The notes: generated by a model from the sequence alone, not told the origin. A DNA stretch of 34,602 nt from Acidobacteriota bacterium (GCA_017994815.1 JAGOJY010000044.1:1-34602), one strand, 5' to 3'. Counted from the first letter of the stretch, positions 1 through 8,437 are shown. A program made the numbers and translations.

Positions 1-445
1 GAACACGGTCGAGTTCAACGGACTGGCGCTCCTGTCCGGCACCGGCACCAGCATCGACGTGCAGGTCGGCACCGGCTCGACCACCGACGACCGGATCACG
101 ATCCAGACCAGCGCGATCAGCGCGAGCAGCCTGACGCTCGCCTCCGACACGCTGATCACGGCCTCGGACGCCCGGGCCGAGCTGGTCGCGATCCAGTCCG
201 CGATCGACACCGTGTCGGCCGAGCGCGGCGACCTCGGCGCCTACTACAACCGCCTCGAGCACACGATCGCCGTGATCACGGTCCAGGCGGAGAACTTGAA
301 GGCCGCCGAGTCGCAGATCCGCGACGCCAACATCGCCGAGGAGGTCGTGTCGCTGACGAAGTTCCAGGTCCTGAACCAGACGGGCCTGGCCTCGCTGGCA
401 CAGGCCAACGCTTCGGCGCAGGCGGTCTTGGCACTGCTGCAGTAA
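1..445 (+). CDS. fliC: Flagellin, C-terminal part (5' end outside window)
   Basis: Structural subunit of the flagellar filament, exported by the flagellar type III system. Only the last 147 codons are present, reading in frame from base 2. They hold the end of the central region and the C-terminal D1/D0 coiled-coil: the segments SQIRDANIAEEV, KFQVLNQTG and the final AQANASAQAVLALLQ are classic flagellin C-terminus. It aligns without gaps to the C-terminal 147 residues of the complete flagellin at 25936-26772, with about 18 substitutions by my count, so the two are recent paralogues. It ends in TAA and is followed by a clean terminator. Family identity is certain; the symbol is generic, because which paralogue this is cannot be told from the fragment. 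Confidence 0.95.
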   Translation, partial: NTVEFNGLALLSGTGTSIDVQVGTGSTTDDRITIQTSAISASSLTLASDTLITASDARAELVAIQSAIDTVSAERGDLGAYYNRLEHTIAVITVQAENLKAAESQIRDANIAEEVVSLTKFQVLNQTGLASLAQANASAQAVLALLQ

Positions 446-470
446 CGGGGAAAGCAACGGTCGCTCCGCG

Positions 471-505
471 GGGCCGCTGTCGTCCGGCAGCGGCCCTCGC
501 TTTTT
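471..505 (+). terminator. Intrinsic terminator of the first flagellin gene
   Basis: A perfect 9-bp stem, GGGCCGCTG (471-479) with CAGCGGCCC (488-496), closes an 8-nt loop and is followed by TCGC and five Ts (501-505). It starts 26 nt after the flagellin stop codon. Confidence 0.85.
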
Positions 506-527
506 CGTAACCTCGCTGCTTGTGGAG

Positions 528-533
528 TAAGAT
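528..533 (+). promoter_or_regulatory. Possible -10 box (TAAGAT) for the selenoprotein gene
   Basis: TAAGAT lies about 75 nt before the ATG at 610. The same hexamer lies upstream of the Nramp gene (12228) and the M3 peptidase gene (23614). No convincing -35 box is seen, so this is a weak call. Confidence 0.3.
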
Positions 534-609
534 GCGCGCTCCGCACGGGCGCCCGGAGGCGACCGTGCGCTGACCCGGTGCCGCCAGGGCGCTACTTGGA
601 GGTTCTTCG

Positions 610-1821
610 ATGTTCCCGAGATTGCGAAATGTGTGGCTTCTGCTTGGGATGGTGGCCGTGCTGGCCGCCTGCGGCCCGCGCGAGATGCCGGCCCCCCCGA
701 AGGCGGACGGCGAGGGGCACGCCGAGTCGCTGGACCAGGCGAAGAAGCTCGCCGCGGAGCGCGGCGTGCCGGTCCTGATCGACTTCTGGAGCCCCACCTG
801 AGGGTCGTGCCTCGAGTTCGCCCGTGCGGCGAAAGAAGAACCGGCCCTGCGTGATGCGCTCCAGAAGGTCGTGCTGTACAAGGCCAACACCAAGGAAGAC
901 GACGGCAAGAAGCTGACGGAATCGTACGGGGCCCAGGGGCTCCCGCACTTCTTCCTCGTGGACGCGCAAGGCGGGGTGCTCGACCGCTGGGTCGGCTACC
1001 TGCTCCCCGGCGACTGGCTCGCGCAGTTTGAGAACGCCGTGTCCGACCCGGTGCCGATCGCGCTGAAGGCCAGCCGCTTCGAGCAGCAGCCGACCGAGGA
1101 GCTGGCGGCGGCGCTGGCGCGGATCCGCGCATCCGAGGGTGACCTGGCCGAGGCGGCGCGGCTGTACGCCGAGGCGCAGCGGCTCGCGCCCGCGCCGCGC
1201 CCGCGCTACGCGTTCGCGACGTTCATGATCGAAGCGCGGGGGCTGGCGACGGGGCAGTTCTCGACCGCCGACGTGCGAGCGGCGGCGGATGCGGTCATGA
1301 GCATGGAGCCCGGCGACGACCTGCACCGGGCGTACGTCGGCGCGATGCTGGCCGACATCGGCAGCGAGCGGGAGGAACCGGAACTCGCGACCGCCTACCT
1401 CGAGCCGGCGCTGCAGGCGGCGCAGCGCGCCGAGGGCGAGCGCGCGCAGCGTCTGGCCAAGCGGCTCGAGGTGGACCGCGCCCTCCTGGTCGAAAAGGAC
1501 TTGGCAAAGGCGTACACGCTCAAGAAAGAGTCGATGCCGTCGGGCTGGGAGCAGGACCCGGACAAGCTCAACGAGGTCGCGTGGTGGGCGTTCCAGCACA
1601 ACACCAACCTCGAGGACGCGGCGAAGCTCGCGCAGCAGGGGATCGACCTGGCCAAGGAGGATTCCATGCGCGCCGCGATCCTCGACACCGCGGCCGAGAT
1701 CGCCAACGCGCGCGGCCAGCGCGACGAGGCGATCGCGCTGATCACGAAGGCCGGGGAACTCGACCCGGAGAACGCGTACTACAAGGAGCAGCTCGCCAAG
1801 TTCCAGGGCGCTTCGTCGTGA
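610..1821 (+). CDS. Putative selenoprotein: thioredoxin-fold lipoprotein with UxxC redox motif and TPR-like C-terminus
   Basis: One 403-residue frame read through an in-frame TGA at 799-801. Residues 1-21 are a lipoprotein signal (hydrophobic core, lipobox LAAC, Cys21). Residues about 40-150 are a thioredoxin fold: PVLIDFWSPT, then the UGA at codon 64, then GSC with Cys67, and cis-proline motif GLPHFF with Pro112. UGA stands exactly where thioredoxins have the first Cys of CxxC, giving U-G-S-C. Residues 318-398 look like TPR helices. Start is ATG with GGAGG 7 nt upstream. The gene's own terminal stop is also TGA, as in several neighbours, so UGA is not generally reassigned. A stem-loop at 801-848 fits a bacterial SECIS. 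Likely role: periplasmic or surface thiol/selenol redox protein; substrate unknown. Automated annotation would probably split it into a 63-residue stub plus a GTG-started protein from 871. Sec decoding is inference and needs selA/B/C/D elsewhere in the genome. Confidence 0.8.
801..848 (+). promoter_or_regulatory. Candidate bacterial SECIS element
   Basis: Immediately after the in-frame UGA, UUCGCC (817-822) pairs perfectly with GGCGAA (828-833) around loop CGUGC, with G at the second loop position. A 7-bp lower stem, AGGGUCG (801-807) with CGGCCCU (842-848), includes one G-U pair and begins at the A of UGA. The loop begins 21 nt after UGA. Known bacterial SECIS elements have a short stem with G among the first loop bases at about this distance. 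Folded by eye only. Confidence 0.65.
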
Positions 1822-1826
1822 TCGGG

Positions 1827-1859
1827 GGTGGGGGGACAGGCGTGGACCTGTCCCCCACC
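1827..1859. repeat. GGGGACAGG palindrome, copy 1 (convergent junction)
   Basis: Left arm GGTGGGGGGACAGG (1827-1840), loop CGTGGA, right arm CCTGTCCCCCACC (1847-1859); 13 pairs with one bulged G. It fills the 42-bp gap between the convergent selenoprotein and pullulanase stop codons. Same core as copies at 7938, 14207 and 25901. Likely acts as a bidirectional terminator or mRNA 3' end hairpin; no T-tract follows. Confidence 0.85.
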
Positions 1860-1863
1860 GGCC

Positions 1864-4800
1864 TCACTTCTGCCGCCGGTGTTTCGTCTTGTACGCCAGC
1901 GGGCCGTCGCCGCTGCACACGAACACCGACGCCGTGCGCGGCGGGATCGTGAACGTTCCCGACGCGCTGTCGAAGGCGGACGCGCGGAGCAGCGGGTCGT
2001 TGGAGCCGAGCTGGACCGGGTGCAGCGCCAGCCGCAGGCCGGCGAACGCCGGGTCGGCGAAGCTGACCGCGTCCTTGTCCGCGTTGAACAGCACGACCGC
2101 GAAGTCGTAGTCGAGGGCCCGGATCTTCTTCGCGGCGCGACGGCCCGGTGACCCCGCGCCGCACGTGCCCCACGCATCGCCCGTGTTTTCGGCCAGGCTC
2201 ATCACGATCAGTCCGGGCAGCTGTCCCGGCCCGGTGTTGTGGAAGCGCAGCTTGGCCATGATCTCGTCCGCCGCCGGCAGCCGGAACAGGTGCGACGAGC
2301 GGCGGATCGCGTTGATTTCGAGGAAGTGCTCGAGGGTGCGGCGGATCTCCGCCGGCCCCGGCTTCAGTTCCGGGTCCGCCAAAAGCGGCTGCATCAGCGG
2401 CCAGTTGGCGCTGTTCTTCTCCGCCGGCGGCAGGCCGACGCCCCAGTTGTCGGAATCGTAGGACCAGTCGATCTTGTTGAACCAGTCGCCGGAGTTGTAG
2501 CTGTCGCGGTCCATCGACTTGGAACGCAGCAGTTCGTCGCCGGCATGGAAGAACGGCACGCCCTGTCCGAGCCCGAGCAGGCTCAGGCCGAGGTTGTGCA
2601 TGCGGACCCGGTCGGCCAGCGTGGCGTCGGCGGCGGCCTTGAGCTGCACGGCGTCGAACAGCGTCTCGTTGTCGTGGGCCGAGACGTAGTTGATCGACTC
2701 CTCGGGGCGCAGCGTGTAGCCGGCAGGCTGGCCGTTGTAGTCGATCTGCGAAGCCGGGACGCGGTTTCCGGCGGCGTCCACCAGCTCGTAATCGCGCAGG
2801 TTGCCGGCCAGCATCGCGCGGATCCAGTCCTTCTGGTGCAGCAGGCGCGCGAGCTGCTCGTCGGCGCTGCCCTGGGGTGTCCCGTTCGGGTCGAGCGCCA
2901 GCCCGGTCAGGTACCCCTGGTCGCGGAGCGGCGCGAACGGACCGCCCCCGCGTGCGCCGTCGCGCCCGCGGTCGTTGAACGAGCCGATACCGAGCCCGCC
3001 GATGTTGAGCTGCGTCGCGTTGACGCCGCGCGCTTCGTTCGCCACCTCGCCGAAGTTCCAGGCTTCCCCGTAGAGGTAGATCTGCGAACCGTCCACGCCG
3101 TCCCGCGGTATGGTGAGCGCGTGCAGCGTGTCGCGCACCTTCACCATGTTGGACAGCATGTGGTGTCCCATCAGGTCGAAGCGGAACCCGTCCACCTTGT
3201 AGGCCTTGGCCCACAGCACGAGCGCGTCGAGCATCAGCTTCTCCATCATCGCGTGCTCGGTGGCCGTGTTCTGGCAGCAGGTGCTGTTCTCGATCATCCC
3301 GTCGGCGTTCAGCCGGTGGTAGTAGCCGGGCACGAGGCGGTCGAGGACCGACTTCTCGTCCTGCCCGGCGGCGCTGGTGTGGTTGAACACCACGTCCATC
3401 ACGACGCGCAGCCCGGCCCGGTTCAGCGCCTGGACCATCGCGCGGAACTCGCGGATGCGCGCCGGACCGTCGGGGTCGGTGGCGTAGCTTCCCTCGGGGA
3501 CCATGTAGTGGAACGGGTCGTAGCCCCAGTTGTACGGGTCGCGGTCGGCGACGGCCATCACCGCCGCCTGCTGCTGGTCGGAGTCGGGCGGGTAGCTGGC
3601 GAGATCCCCCGCCGGCTGTTGCCACAGCGACTTGTCCTCCTCGACGGTCGCGAAGTCGAACGCCGGCAGCAGGTGCACGTGGCTGACGCCCGCCTGCGCG
3701 AGCGCCGCGAGGTGGCGCGAGCCGGCGCTGCCACGCGCGGCAAAGGCCTGGAACGTGCCGCGCAGGGGCGGCGGAACCGAGGCGTCGTTGGCGCTGAAGT
3801 CGCGCACGTGCAGCTCGTAGAGCACGACGTCGGTCGGCGCGGCGAGCTTCGGCTTGGCCACGCCGTCCCAGCCCGGCGGCTTGAGCGCCGGGTCGTCGAG
3901 GTCGACGATCTGGCTCCGCCGGCCGTTCAGCGACAGGCTGATCGAGTACGGGTCGGTGACCTGGTTGACTTCGACCCGGCCGGTCTGGCGCACGAACACC
4001 GTCAACTCGTACAGGTAGAACTTGCCGTTCCAGCCGCGCTCACCCTCGACGGTCCAGACCCCGCTCGCCGGGTCGTGCTGCATCGCGATCGCGGTTCCGG
4101 GCGACGCCGGGTCCGAGTCGTCGAACAAGAGCAGCCGCATCGAGCGCGCCGTCGGAGCCCACACGCGCAGGGTCGGGGCCTTGCCCGCGCGCCACGCGAT
4201 CCCGAGCGGGCCGTCGTAGGTGTAGAGGTCGTCGATCACCCCGGGGAGCTGGAGCGATGTCGCGTCGAGCGGCGTGCCGTCGGCTGCGCTCGCCGAAATC
4301 GCGAGCTGACCTTTCAGAAGTTCCGGCACGCGGTCGAGTTGGTCGGCCGGCAGCTTCAGCGCCGCGTACGCCGCGAGGTGCGGGAACCTGGCCTTGACCG
4401 CGTCGGGGAGCCCCGCCGGGTCGAGCGCGAGCGGGATCGTCTCCCCACCCGCGACGCCCTCGGAGGTGAGCGTCAGCCCGCCGTCCGGGGCGGAGTGCAG
4501 CAGGTACGAGGCGCCCGCGACCGGCGCGATGTTCCACGCGATCGTCGCGCGGTCGACCCAGTGCGCGCGCGCGAGGGCGAGGTTCCCCTTCGGTCCGCCG
4601 GCCGCGCCGATCGTCAGGATGTGCGTGACCGAGTCGTACACGAAGAACATCTCCGTGCAGGAGGCCGGCACCGTGAAGGCGATGTTCGGGCCGTTCTGGA
4701 CCCCGCCCGCGCCGTAGTTCACGTCCCAGCTCTCGTCGATCGCGACCTTGGCCTCGTAGTTGCCGGCCGGGATGGCGTTGGTCGAGAAAACGTAGATCCC

Positions 4801-5937
4801 GTCGCCGTCCGGGTCCTGCAGCCAGGAGCGCAGGCATGCCGGGTCCCAGTCGCCGGCACAGCCGAGGAAGTGCTGGTAGCTGCCGGGCGCCGTCGCGATC
4901 TCGGCGTTGCGGTTGCTGGTCACCCAGTGCGTCTGGTGGCTGTAGTAGAACTTCACGCTCGCCTCCGCGCCGAGCGCGAGGTTGATGTTGGGTCCGTTCC
5001 GCTGGGCGTTGGCGCCGTAGTTCTCGTCCCAGCCGTCGTTCAGCGCGGCCTTGTATTCCCAGCCCCCCGCGGGGATCGTGAAGCTGTTCTGCCACACGCC
5101 GTCCTCGGCGTCGAACGCCAGGTGCGTCGCGCCGCACGCCGGATCCCAGTCGCCCGCGCAGCCGACCTCGTCCTGGAAGCTGCCGGCAACAGTCACGCTG
5201 GCCGGCTGCGGGACCACCGCCGGCACGACCGCGATCTCCAGCACGTGCGTCGCCGCGTCGTAGCGGAACAGCATCGGCGAGCAGTCGCTCGGGACCTCGA
5301 ACGGGATGTTGGCCCCGTTCTGCACCCCGCCGGCGCCGTAGTTCTCGTCCCAGCTCTCGTCGATCGCCACCTTCACCTCGTAGCTGCCCGCGGGGAGCGC
5401 GGTGGTGACGAAGGAGTGGACGCCGTCGCCGTCCGGGTCCTGCAGCCACGAGCGCAGGCAGGAAGGATCCCAGTCGCCCGGGCAGCCGAGCTCCGACTGG
5501 TAGCTCCCCGGCGCCGTCGCGATCACGGCATCGCGGTTGCTCGCGACCCAGTGCGTCGCGTGGCTGTAGTAGAACTTCACGCTCCCGTCCGCCGCGAGGT
5601 CGAGCGGGATGTTCGGCCCGTCGCGCAGGGCGTGGGCGCCGTAGTTCTCGGTCCAGCCGCCGTTCAGCGCCGCCTTGTACTCGTACGACCCGGCCGGCAG
5701 CGAGAACGTCTGCTGCCAGACCGTGTCGTCCGCGTCGTAGGCCAGCTGCGTCGCGGTGCAGGCCGGGTCCCAGTCGCCGGCGCACCCCAGCTCGGACTGC
5801 AGGCTGCCGGCGATCGTCACGCTCGCCGGGTCGGGCGTGTCGCTGGCCAGCGCCGGAGCGGCCGGGACGGGCAGCAGGCACAGGACCGCGCCCGCCGTGC
5901 AGGACACGACACCACTCGCGCGTTTCGCGGTTTCCAT
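1864..5937 (-). CDS. pulA: Secreted pullulanase (GH13 debranching enzyme) with four N-terminal beta-domains
   Basis: Hydrolyses alpha-1,6 branches of pullulan, glycogen and starch outside the cytoplasm. 1,357 residues: signal peptide about 1-31; four approximately 100-residue domains at about 38-137, 139-237, 247-346 and 348-444, each carrying GDWDP, EYK/EVKVA and WxENYG motifs and resembling the X25-type modules of bacterial pullulanases; further beta-domains to about 740; then the GH13 barrel. Visible GH13 regions: YNWGYDP, region I DVVFNH (848-853), region II FRFDLMGH (nucleophile Asp921), region III YGEAWN (acid/base Glu958), region IV SAHDNE (Asp1089). All catalytic residues are present. 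ATG is preceded by GGAGG. The 3' end meets the selenoprotein gene convergently; the 5' end is divergent from the alpha-amylase gene. The four domains form an A-B-A-B pattern, indicating duplication of a two-domain unit. Confidence 0.93.
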   Translation of the reverse strand: METAKRASGVVSCTAGAVLCLLPVPAAPALASDTPDPASVTIAGSLQSELGCAGDWDPACTATQLAYDADDTVWQQTFSLPAGSYEYKAALNGGWTENYGAHALRDGPNIPLDLAADGSVKFYYSHATHWVASNRDAVIATAPGSYQSELGCPGDWDPSCLRSWLQDPDGDGVHSFVTTALPAGSYEVKVAIDESWDENYGAGGVQNGANIPFEVPSDCSPMLFRYDAATHVLEIAVVPAVVPQPASVTVAGSFQDEVGCAGDWDPACGATHLAFDAEDGVWQNSFTIPAGGWEYKAALNDGWDENYGANAQRNGPNINLALGAEASVKFYYSHQTHWVTSNRNAEIATAPGSYQHFLGCAGDWDPACLRSWLQDPDGDGIYVFSTNAIPAGNYEAKVAIDESWDVNYGAGGVQNGPNIAFTVPASCTEMFFVYDSVTHILTIGAAGGPKGNLALARAHWVDRATIAWNIAPVAGASYLLHSAPDGGLTLTSEGVAGGETIPLALDPAGLPDAVKARFPHLAAYAALKLPADQLDRVPELLKGQLAISASAADGTPLDATSLQLPGVIDDLYTYDGPLGIAWRAGKAPTLRVWAPTARSMRLLLFDDSDPASPGTAIAMQHDPASGVWTVEGERGWNGKFYLYELTVFVRQTGRVEVNQVTDPYSISLSLNGRRSQIVDLDDPALKPPGWDGVAKPKLAAPTDVVLYELHVRDFSANDASVPPPLRGTFQAFAARGSAGSRHLAALAQAGVSHVHLLPAFDFATVEEDKSLWQQPAGDLASYPPDSDQQQAAVMAVADRDPYNWGYDPFHYMVPEGSYATDPDGPARIREFRAMVQALNRAGLRVVMDVVFNHTSAAGQDEKSVLDRLVPGYYHRLNADGMIENSTCCQNTATEHAMMEKLMLDALVLWAKAYKVDGFRFDLMGHHMLSNMVKVRDTLHALTIPRDGVDGSQIYLYGEAWNFGEVANEARGVNATQLNIGGLGIGSFNDRGRDGARGGGPFAPLRDQGYLTGLALDPNGTPQGSADEQLARLLHQKDWIRAMLAGNLRDYELVDAAGNRVPASQIDYNGQPAGYTLRPEESINYVSAHDNETLFDAVQLKAAADATLADRVRMHNLGLSLLGLGQGVPFFHAGDELLRSKSMDRDSYNSGDWFNKIDWSYDSDNWGVGLPPAEKNSANWPLMQPLLADPELKPGPAEIRRTLEHFLEINAIRRSSHLFRLPAADEIMAKLRFHNTGPGQLPGLIVMSLAENTGDAWGTCGAGSPGRRAAKKIRALDYDFAVVLFNADKDAVSFADPAFAGLRLALHPVQLGSNDPLLRASAFDSASGTFTIPPRTASVFVCSGDGPLAYKTKHRRQK

Positions 5938-6038
5938 GGTGAAAAGCCTCCGGGGACGGACACGTTGGGGCGCTCGGGCGGCGCCGACGAACGACCCGGA
6001 TGGTGCGGGCCGGCCCTACTCTATCGCCGCCCGCGCGT

Positions 6039-6067
6039 TTGTGGAGTGCCGATGCGTGCCGTAGTCT
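6039..6067 (+). promoter_or_regulatory. Predicted promoter of the alpha-amylase gene
   Basis: TTGTGG (6039-6044), 17-nt spacer, TAGTCT (6062-6067). The -10-like box ends 7 nt before the ATG at 6075 and there is no Shine-Dalgarno, so the mRNA could be leaderless. The -10 match to TATAAT is weak (TANNNT). Confidence 0.4.
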
Positions 6068-6074
6068 GCTGCCC

Positions 6075-7868
6075 ATGTCCAGATCGTCCGCCGTCTTGGT
6101 TCTGTGCCTTTCGATTCTGTCCGCCGCGGGCGCCCTCGCGGCGGCGCCGCGCGTGGAATCGCTGCACCCGGGCGCGGCACCCGGCGAGTGGGAAGCCGTG
6201 GTGCTGGGGATCGGCCAGCCTGCGCCCGCGTTCCGCGTGGACGGCACCTCGGTCACCGCCGCGCTGGAACCCGTCGCCGGTGGCGGCACCCGCGTGCGCC
6301 TGACAGGCGTCCCCGCCGACGGGCGCCGGCTGGAACTGCACGTGCGCGGCTCGGCCGTCGCCGCGCTGCAGCTCGCGCCGGCGCCCGCCGGGTCCGCGCC
6401 GTTCAACGACTGGGTGATCTACCACGTGTTCGTCGGCACGTTTCGCAACGGTGATCGCGGCAACGACGGCCAGGTCCGCGGCTGGAAAGACCCGCTCTAC
6501 ATCGGCGGGGACCTCGCCGGCGTGCTGCAGGGTCTCGAGCACATCCAGTCGCTCGGTGCGAACGCGGTTTGGATCAGCCCGGTGTTCGCCTCACCGACCT
6601 CCCACGGCTACGACGTGACGAACTACTTCCGCATCGGCGACGCGGTCGGCGTGCCGCGCGATGCCGAGCGCTCGCTGGCGCTGTTCCGCGAGTTGGTGCG
6701 GCAGGCGCACGCCCGCGGCATCCGCGTGGTGCTGGACATCCCGCTGAACCACGCCAGCAAGTCGTACGACCGGCCCGCCGGCGACCCGAAGAAGCTGAAG
6801 CCGGAGGCGACCGGCGCGCGACAGCCGGCCGAGAAGCTCTGGGAGAGCTGGGGCAGCAACATGAAATTCTGGGCCTTCGACCACGCGCCGACGCGGAAGT
6901 TCCTCGTCGATGTCACCCGGCACTGGCTGCAGGACGAGCAGGCCGACGGGGTGCGGCTGGACTACGTGCGCGGCGTCCCGCACGACTTCTGGGCCGAGCA
7001 CTACGCGGCGATCAAGAAGGCGAAGCCGGGAGCCTTCCTCGTCGGGGAATGCTGGGCCGACGAGCAGGGTCCCGCAGGCAACGTGGCCGAGATCGCGACG
7101 TACTTCAAGCCCGTGCCCGGCACGGGCCCGCAGTTCGACTCGTTGCTGGACTTCCCGATGCAGCAGGTGCTCGTGGACGTTTTCGCGCGCGGGGGCGAGG
7201 CGAGCGGGATCGAGTCGTTGCTGCAGGCCAGCGCGGCGGCCTACGGCCCCGGCGCGTGGCCGACGTACTTCCTCGACAACCACGACCTGACGCGGTTCGT
7301 GGACTGGGCCGGCGGGGACAAGCGGCGCCTTTTGGCGGCGTTCACGTTCATGTCGGCGCTGCCGGGTCCGGAGGTGATCTTCTACGGCACCGAGACCGGC
7401 CTCGGCGGCAGCAAGGTGCAGCGCGGTTTCACCGACAGCGGCCGGATCCCGATGCCGTGGAACAAGCTCGACCAGCAGCTGATCGCGTCATTCCGCGAGG
7501 TGCTCGCGGCGCGGCGCGAGCATCCCGCGCTGGCGCGCGGTGCGCGCTGGCCGCTCCTGGCGGATGCCGGGGCGCTGGTCTTCGCGCGCGCGGACGGGAA
7601 CGAGGTCGTGTTGGTCGGCTCGAACGTCTCGAAAGAGCCGCGCGACATCGTGGTGGATGCCCGCCCGCTCTGGGGCGCGGCGGAGCCCACGCGCCTGGTC
7701 GGTTCGAGCGCCTTCGCCGTGGACCCCGAGAGCCGACAGCTCAGGTGGACGCTCCCCCCGTACACGACGGCAATGCTCGCCGCGCAAAGACAGGGACGAG
7801 TTCCCGTCGAGCAAGGGCCGCCGCAGGCGGCCCGCGACGCGACCCGGGGTGCCGACGATCTGTGGTGA
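6075..7868 (+). CDS. Secreted GH13 alpha-amylase family enzyme
   Basis: Alpha-glucan hydrolase, 597 residues. Start chosen at ATG 6075 because it opens a good signal peptide (MSRSSAVLVLCLSILSAAG, cleavage near residue 22-24); an upstream in-frame start would add 25 residues with no signal character. An approximately 90-residue N-terminal beta-domain precedes the barrel. GH13 regions: I DIPLNH (221-226), II GVRLDYV (nucleophile Asp296), III GECWAD (acid/base Glu325), IV LDNHDLT (Asp404); SHGYDVTNYF is also present. A beta-sandwich-like end follows to about residue 572. Specificity (amylase, maltogenic or cyclodextrin-type) cannot be told from sequence. Divergent from the pullulanase gene, so the two probably serve the same substrate. 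The last 25 residues or so are low-complexity and contain a dispersed GC hairpin in their DNA, suggesting a tail acquired by readthrough into a repeat. Confidence 0.9.
   Translation: MSRSSAVLVLCLSILSAAGALAAAPRVESLHPGAAPGEWEAVVLGIGQPAPAFRVDGTSVTAALEPVAGGGTRVRLTGVPADGRRLELHVRGSAVAALQLAPAPAGSAPFNDWVIYHVFVGTFRNGDRGNDGQVRGWKDPLYIGGDLAGVLQGLEHIQSLGANAVWISPVFASPTSHGYDVTNYFRIGDAVGVPRDAERSLALFRELVRQAHARGIRVVLDIPLNHASKSYDRPAGDPKKLKPEATGARQPAEKLWESWGSNMKFWAFDHAPTRKFLVDVTRHWLQDEQADGVRLDYVRGVPHDFWAEHYAAIKKAKPGAFLVGECWADEQGPAGNVAEIATYFKPVPGTGPQFDSLLDFPMQQVLVDVFARGGEASGIESLLQASAAAYGPGAWPTYFLDNHDLTRFVDWAGGDKRRLLAAFTFMSALPGPEVIFYGTETGLGGSKVQRGFTDSGRIPMPWNKLDQQLIASFREVLAARREHPALARGARWPLLADAGALVFARADGNEVVLVGSNVSKEPRDIVVDARPLWGAAEPTRLVGSSAFAVDPESRQLRWTLPPYTTAMLAAQRQGRVPVEQGPPQAARDATRGADDLW
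7815..7833. repeat. GGCCGCC hairpin, copy 1 (inside amylase 3' end)
   Basis: Perfect inverted repeat GGGCCGCC (7815-7822), loop GCA, GGCGGCCC (7826-7833). Close relatives lie at 25859-25873, just after the M3 peptidase stop, and 29971-29988, after the TonB receptor gene. Shared core GCCGCCGCAGGCGGCCCGC with the 25859 copy. Confidence 0.6.
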
Positions 7869-7937
7869 CGGCAAAGCGCGACATGGGACAAGTGACACGT
7901 TCCCGCGTCGCCGGCACGCACACGCCAGAAGCGAAGA

Positions 7938-7966
7938 ACGGGGACAGGTGTTCCACCTGTCCCCGT
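7938..7966. repeat. GGGGACAGG palindrome, copy 2 (convergent junction)
   Basis: ACGGGGACAGGTG (7938-7950), loop TTC, CACCTGTCCCCGT (7954-7966): 13 perfect pairs. It lies between the amylase stop (7868) and the end of the reverse-strand gene at 8011. It shares 36 nearly identical bases, including the preceding GAAGA, with copy 3 at 14207. Confidence 0.9.
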
Positions 7967-8010
7967 GCGCTGAACGATGCCCGAGGCAGCGCGGTCAGCG
8001 GTGGCCGCCC

Positions 8011-8421
8011 TCATCGACGGCCCGGCATTTCCGCAGGACCGCGGTTCCGAACGGGAATCGCTTCTTCAGTGCGGCGTCCCCGGATTTCGATGGTGGTGTC
8101 GCCGCGCTTCTCGTCAGCGTTGAACGTGACCACGTAAGGCTGGGACTTGTCGTAGTCCGGCAGGAGGACCGTCATGATCCCCTGGTAGTCGTGTCCGAAG
8201 TAGCTGCCGGTGACCGCGAGGTTGCCGTGCGTCACCTTGTCCGCGCCGTTGACCAGCGTCGCCTGGTGCTCGGTCAGGACCAGCTTCAGCGGGCCCGCGC
8301 ACGAACCGGCGGGCGCCCACTCGCCGGCCAGTTCGGGCGGAACGACATCGGTCTGGGCCGCGGCGGCGCCGGCGCAGGCGACGACCGCGAGCAGCGCCGT
8401 GGAGATGGCGGCGAGGCGCAT
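8011..8421 (-). CDS. Small exported protein of unknown function
   Basis: 136 residues with an N-terminal export signal: hydrophobic stretch to about residue 22, with either an AAA-Q type signal peptidase I site or a VVAC lipobox at Cys16; I cannot decide between them. The mature part contains GEWAPAGSC, VLTEHQATLVNG, GSYFGHDYQGIMTVLLPDY and YVVTFNADEKRGDTTIEIRG, a pattern of short beta-strands suggesting a small beta-barrel or lipocalin-like fold. GGGAGGG lies just upstream of the ATG. It follows the reverse-strand membrane protein gene at 8438 by 16 bp, so the two may be co-transcribed. No function recognised. Confidence 0.75.
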   Translation of the reverse strand: MRLAAISTALLAVVACAGAAAAQTDVVPPELAGEWAPAGSCAGPLKLVLTEHQATLVNGADKVTHGNLAVTGSYFGHDYQGIMTVLLPDYDKSQPYVVTFNADEKRGDTTIEIRGRRTEEAIPVRNRGPAEMPGRR

Positions 8422-8437
8422 CGCGCACCCTCCCCGG

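Noticed and set aside
610..801. Truncated 63-residue lipoprotein or a pseudogene broken by a nonsense mutation
   Set aside because: The downstream frame stays intact for 340 codons with conserved thioredoxin motifs, the stop is precisely at a redox-Cys position, and a SECIS-like hairpin follows; a random nonsense mutation would not favour this codon.
2239..6303. Open frame of 1,354 codons on the forward strand
   Set aside because: It lies antisense to the pullulanase gene and crosses the divergent promoter; its Arg/Val/Ala-rich translation has no motif. It is open because the opposite GC-rich coding strand lacks stop-complement codons.
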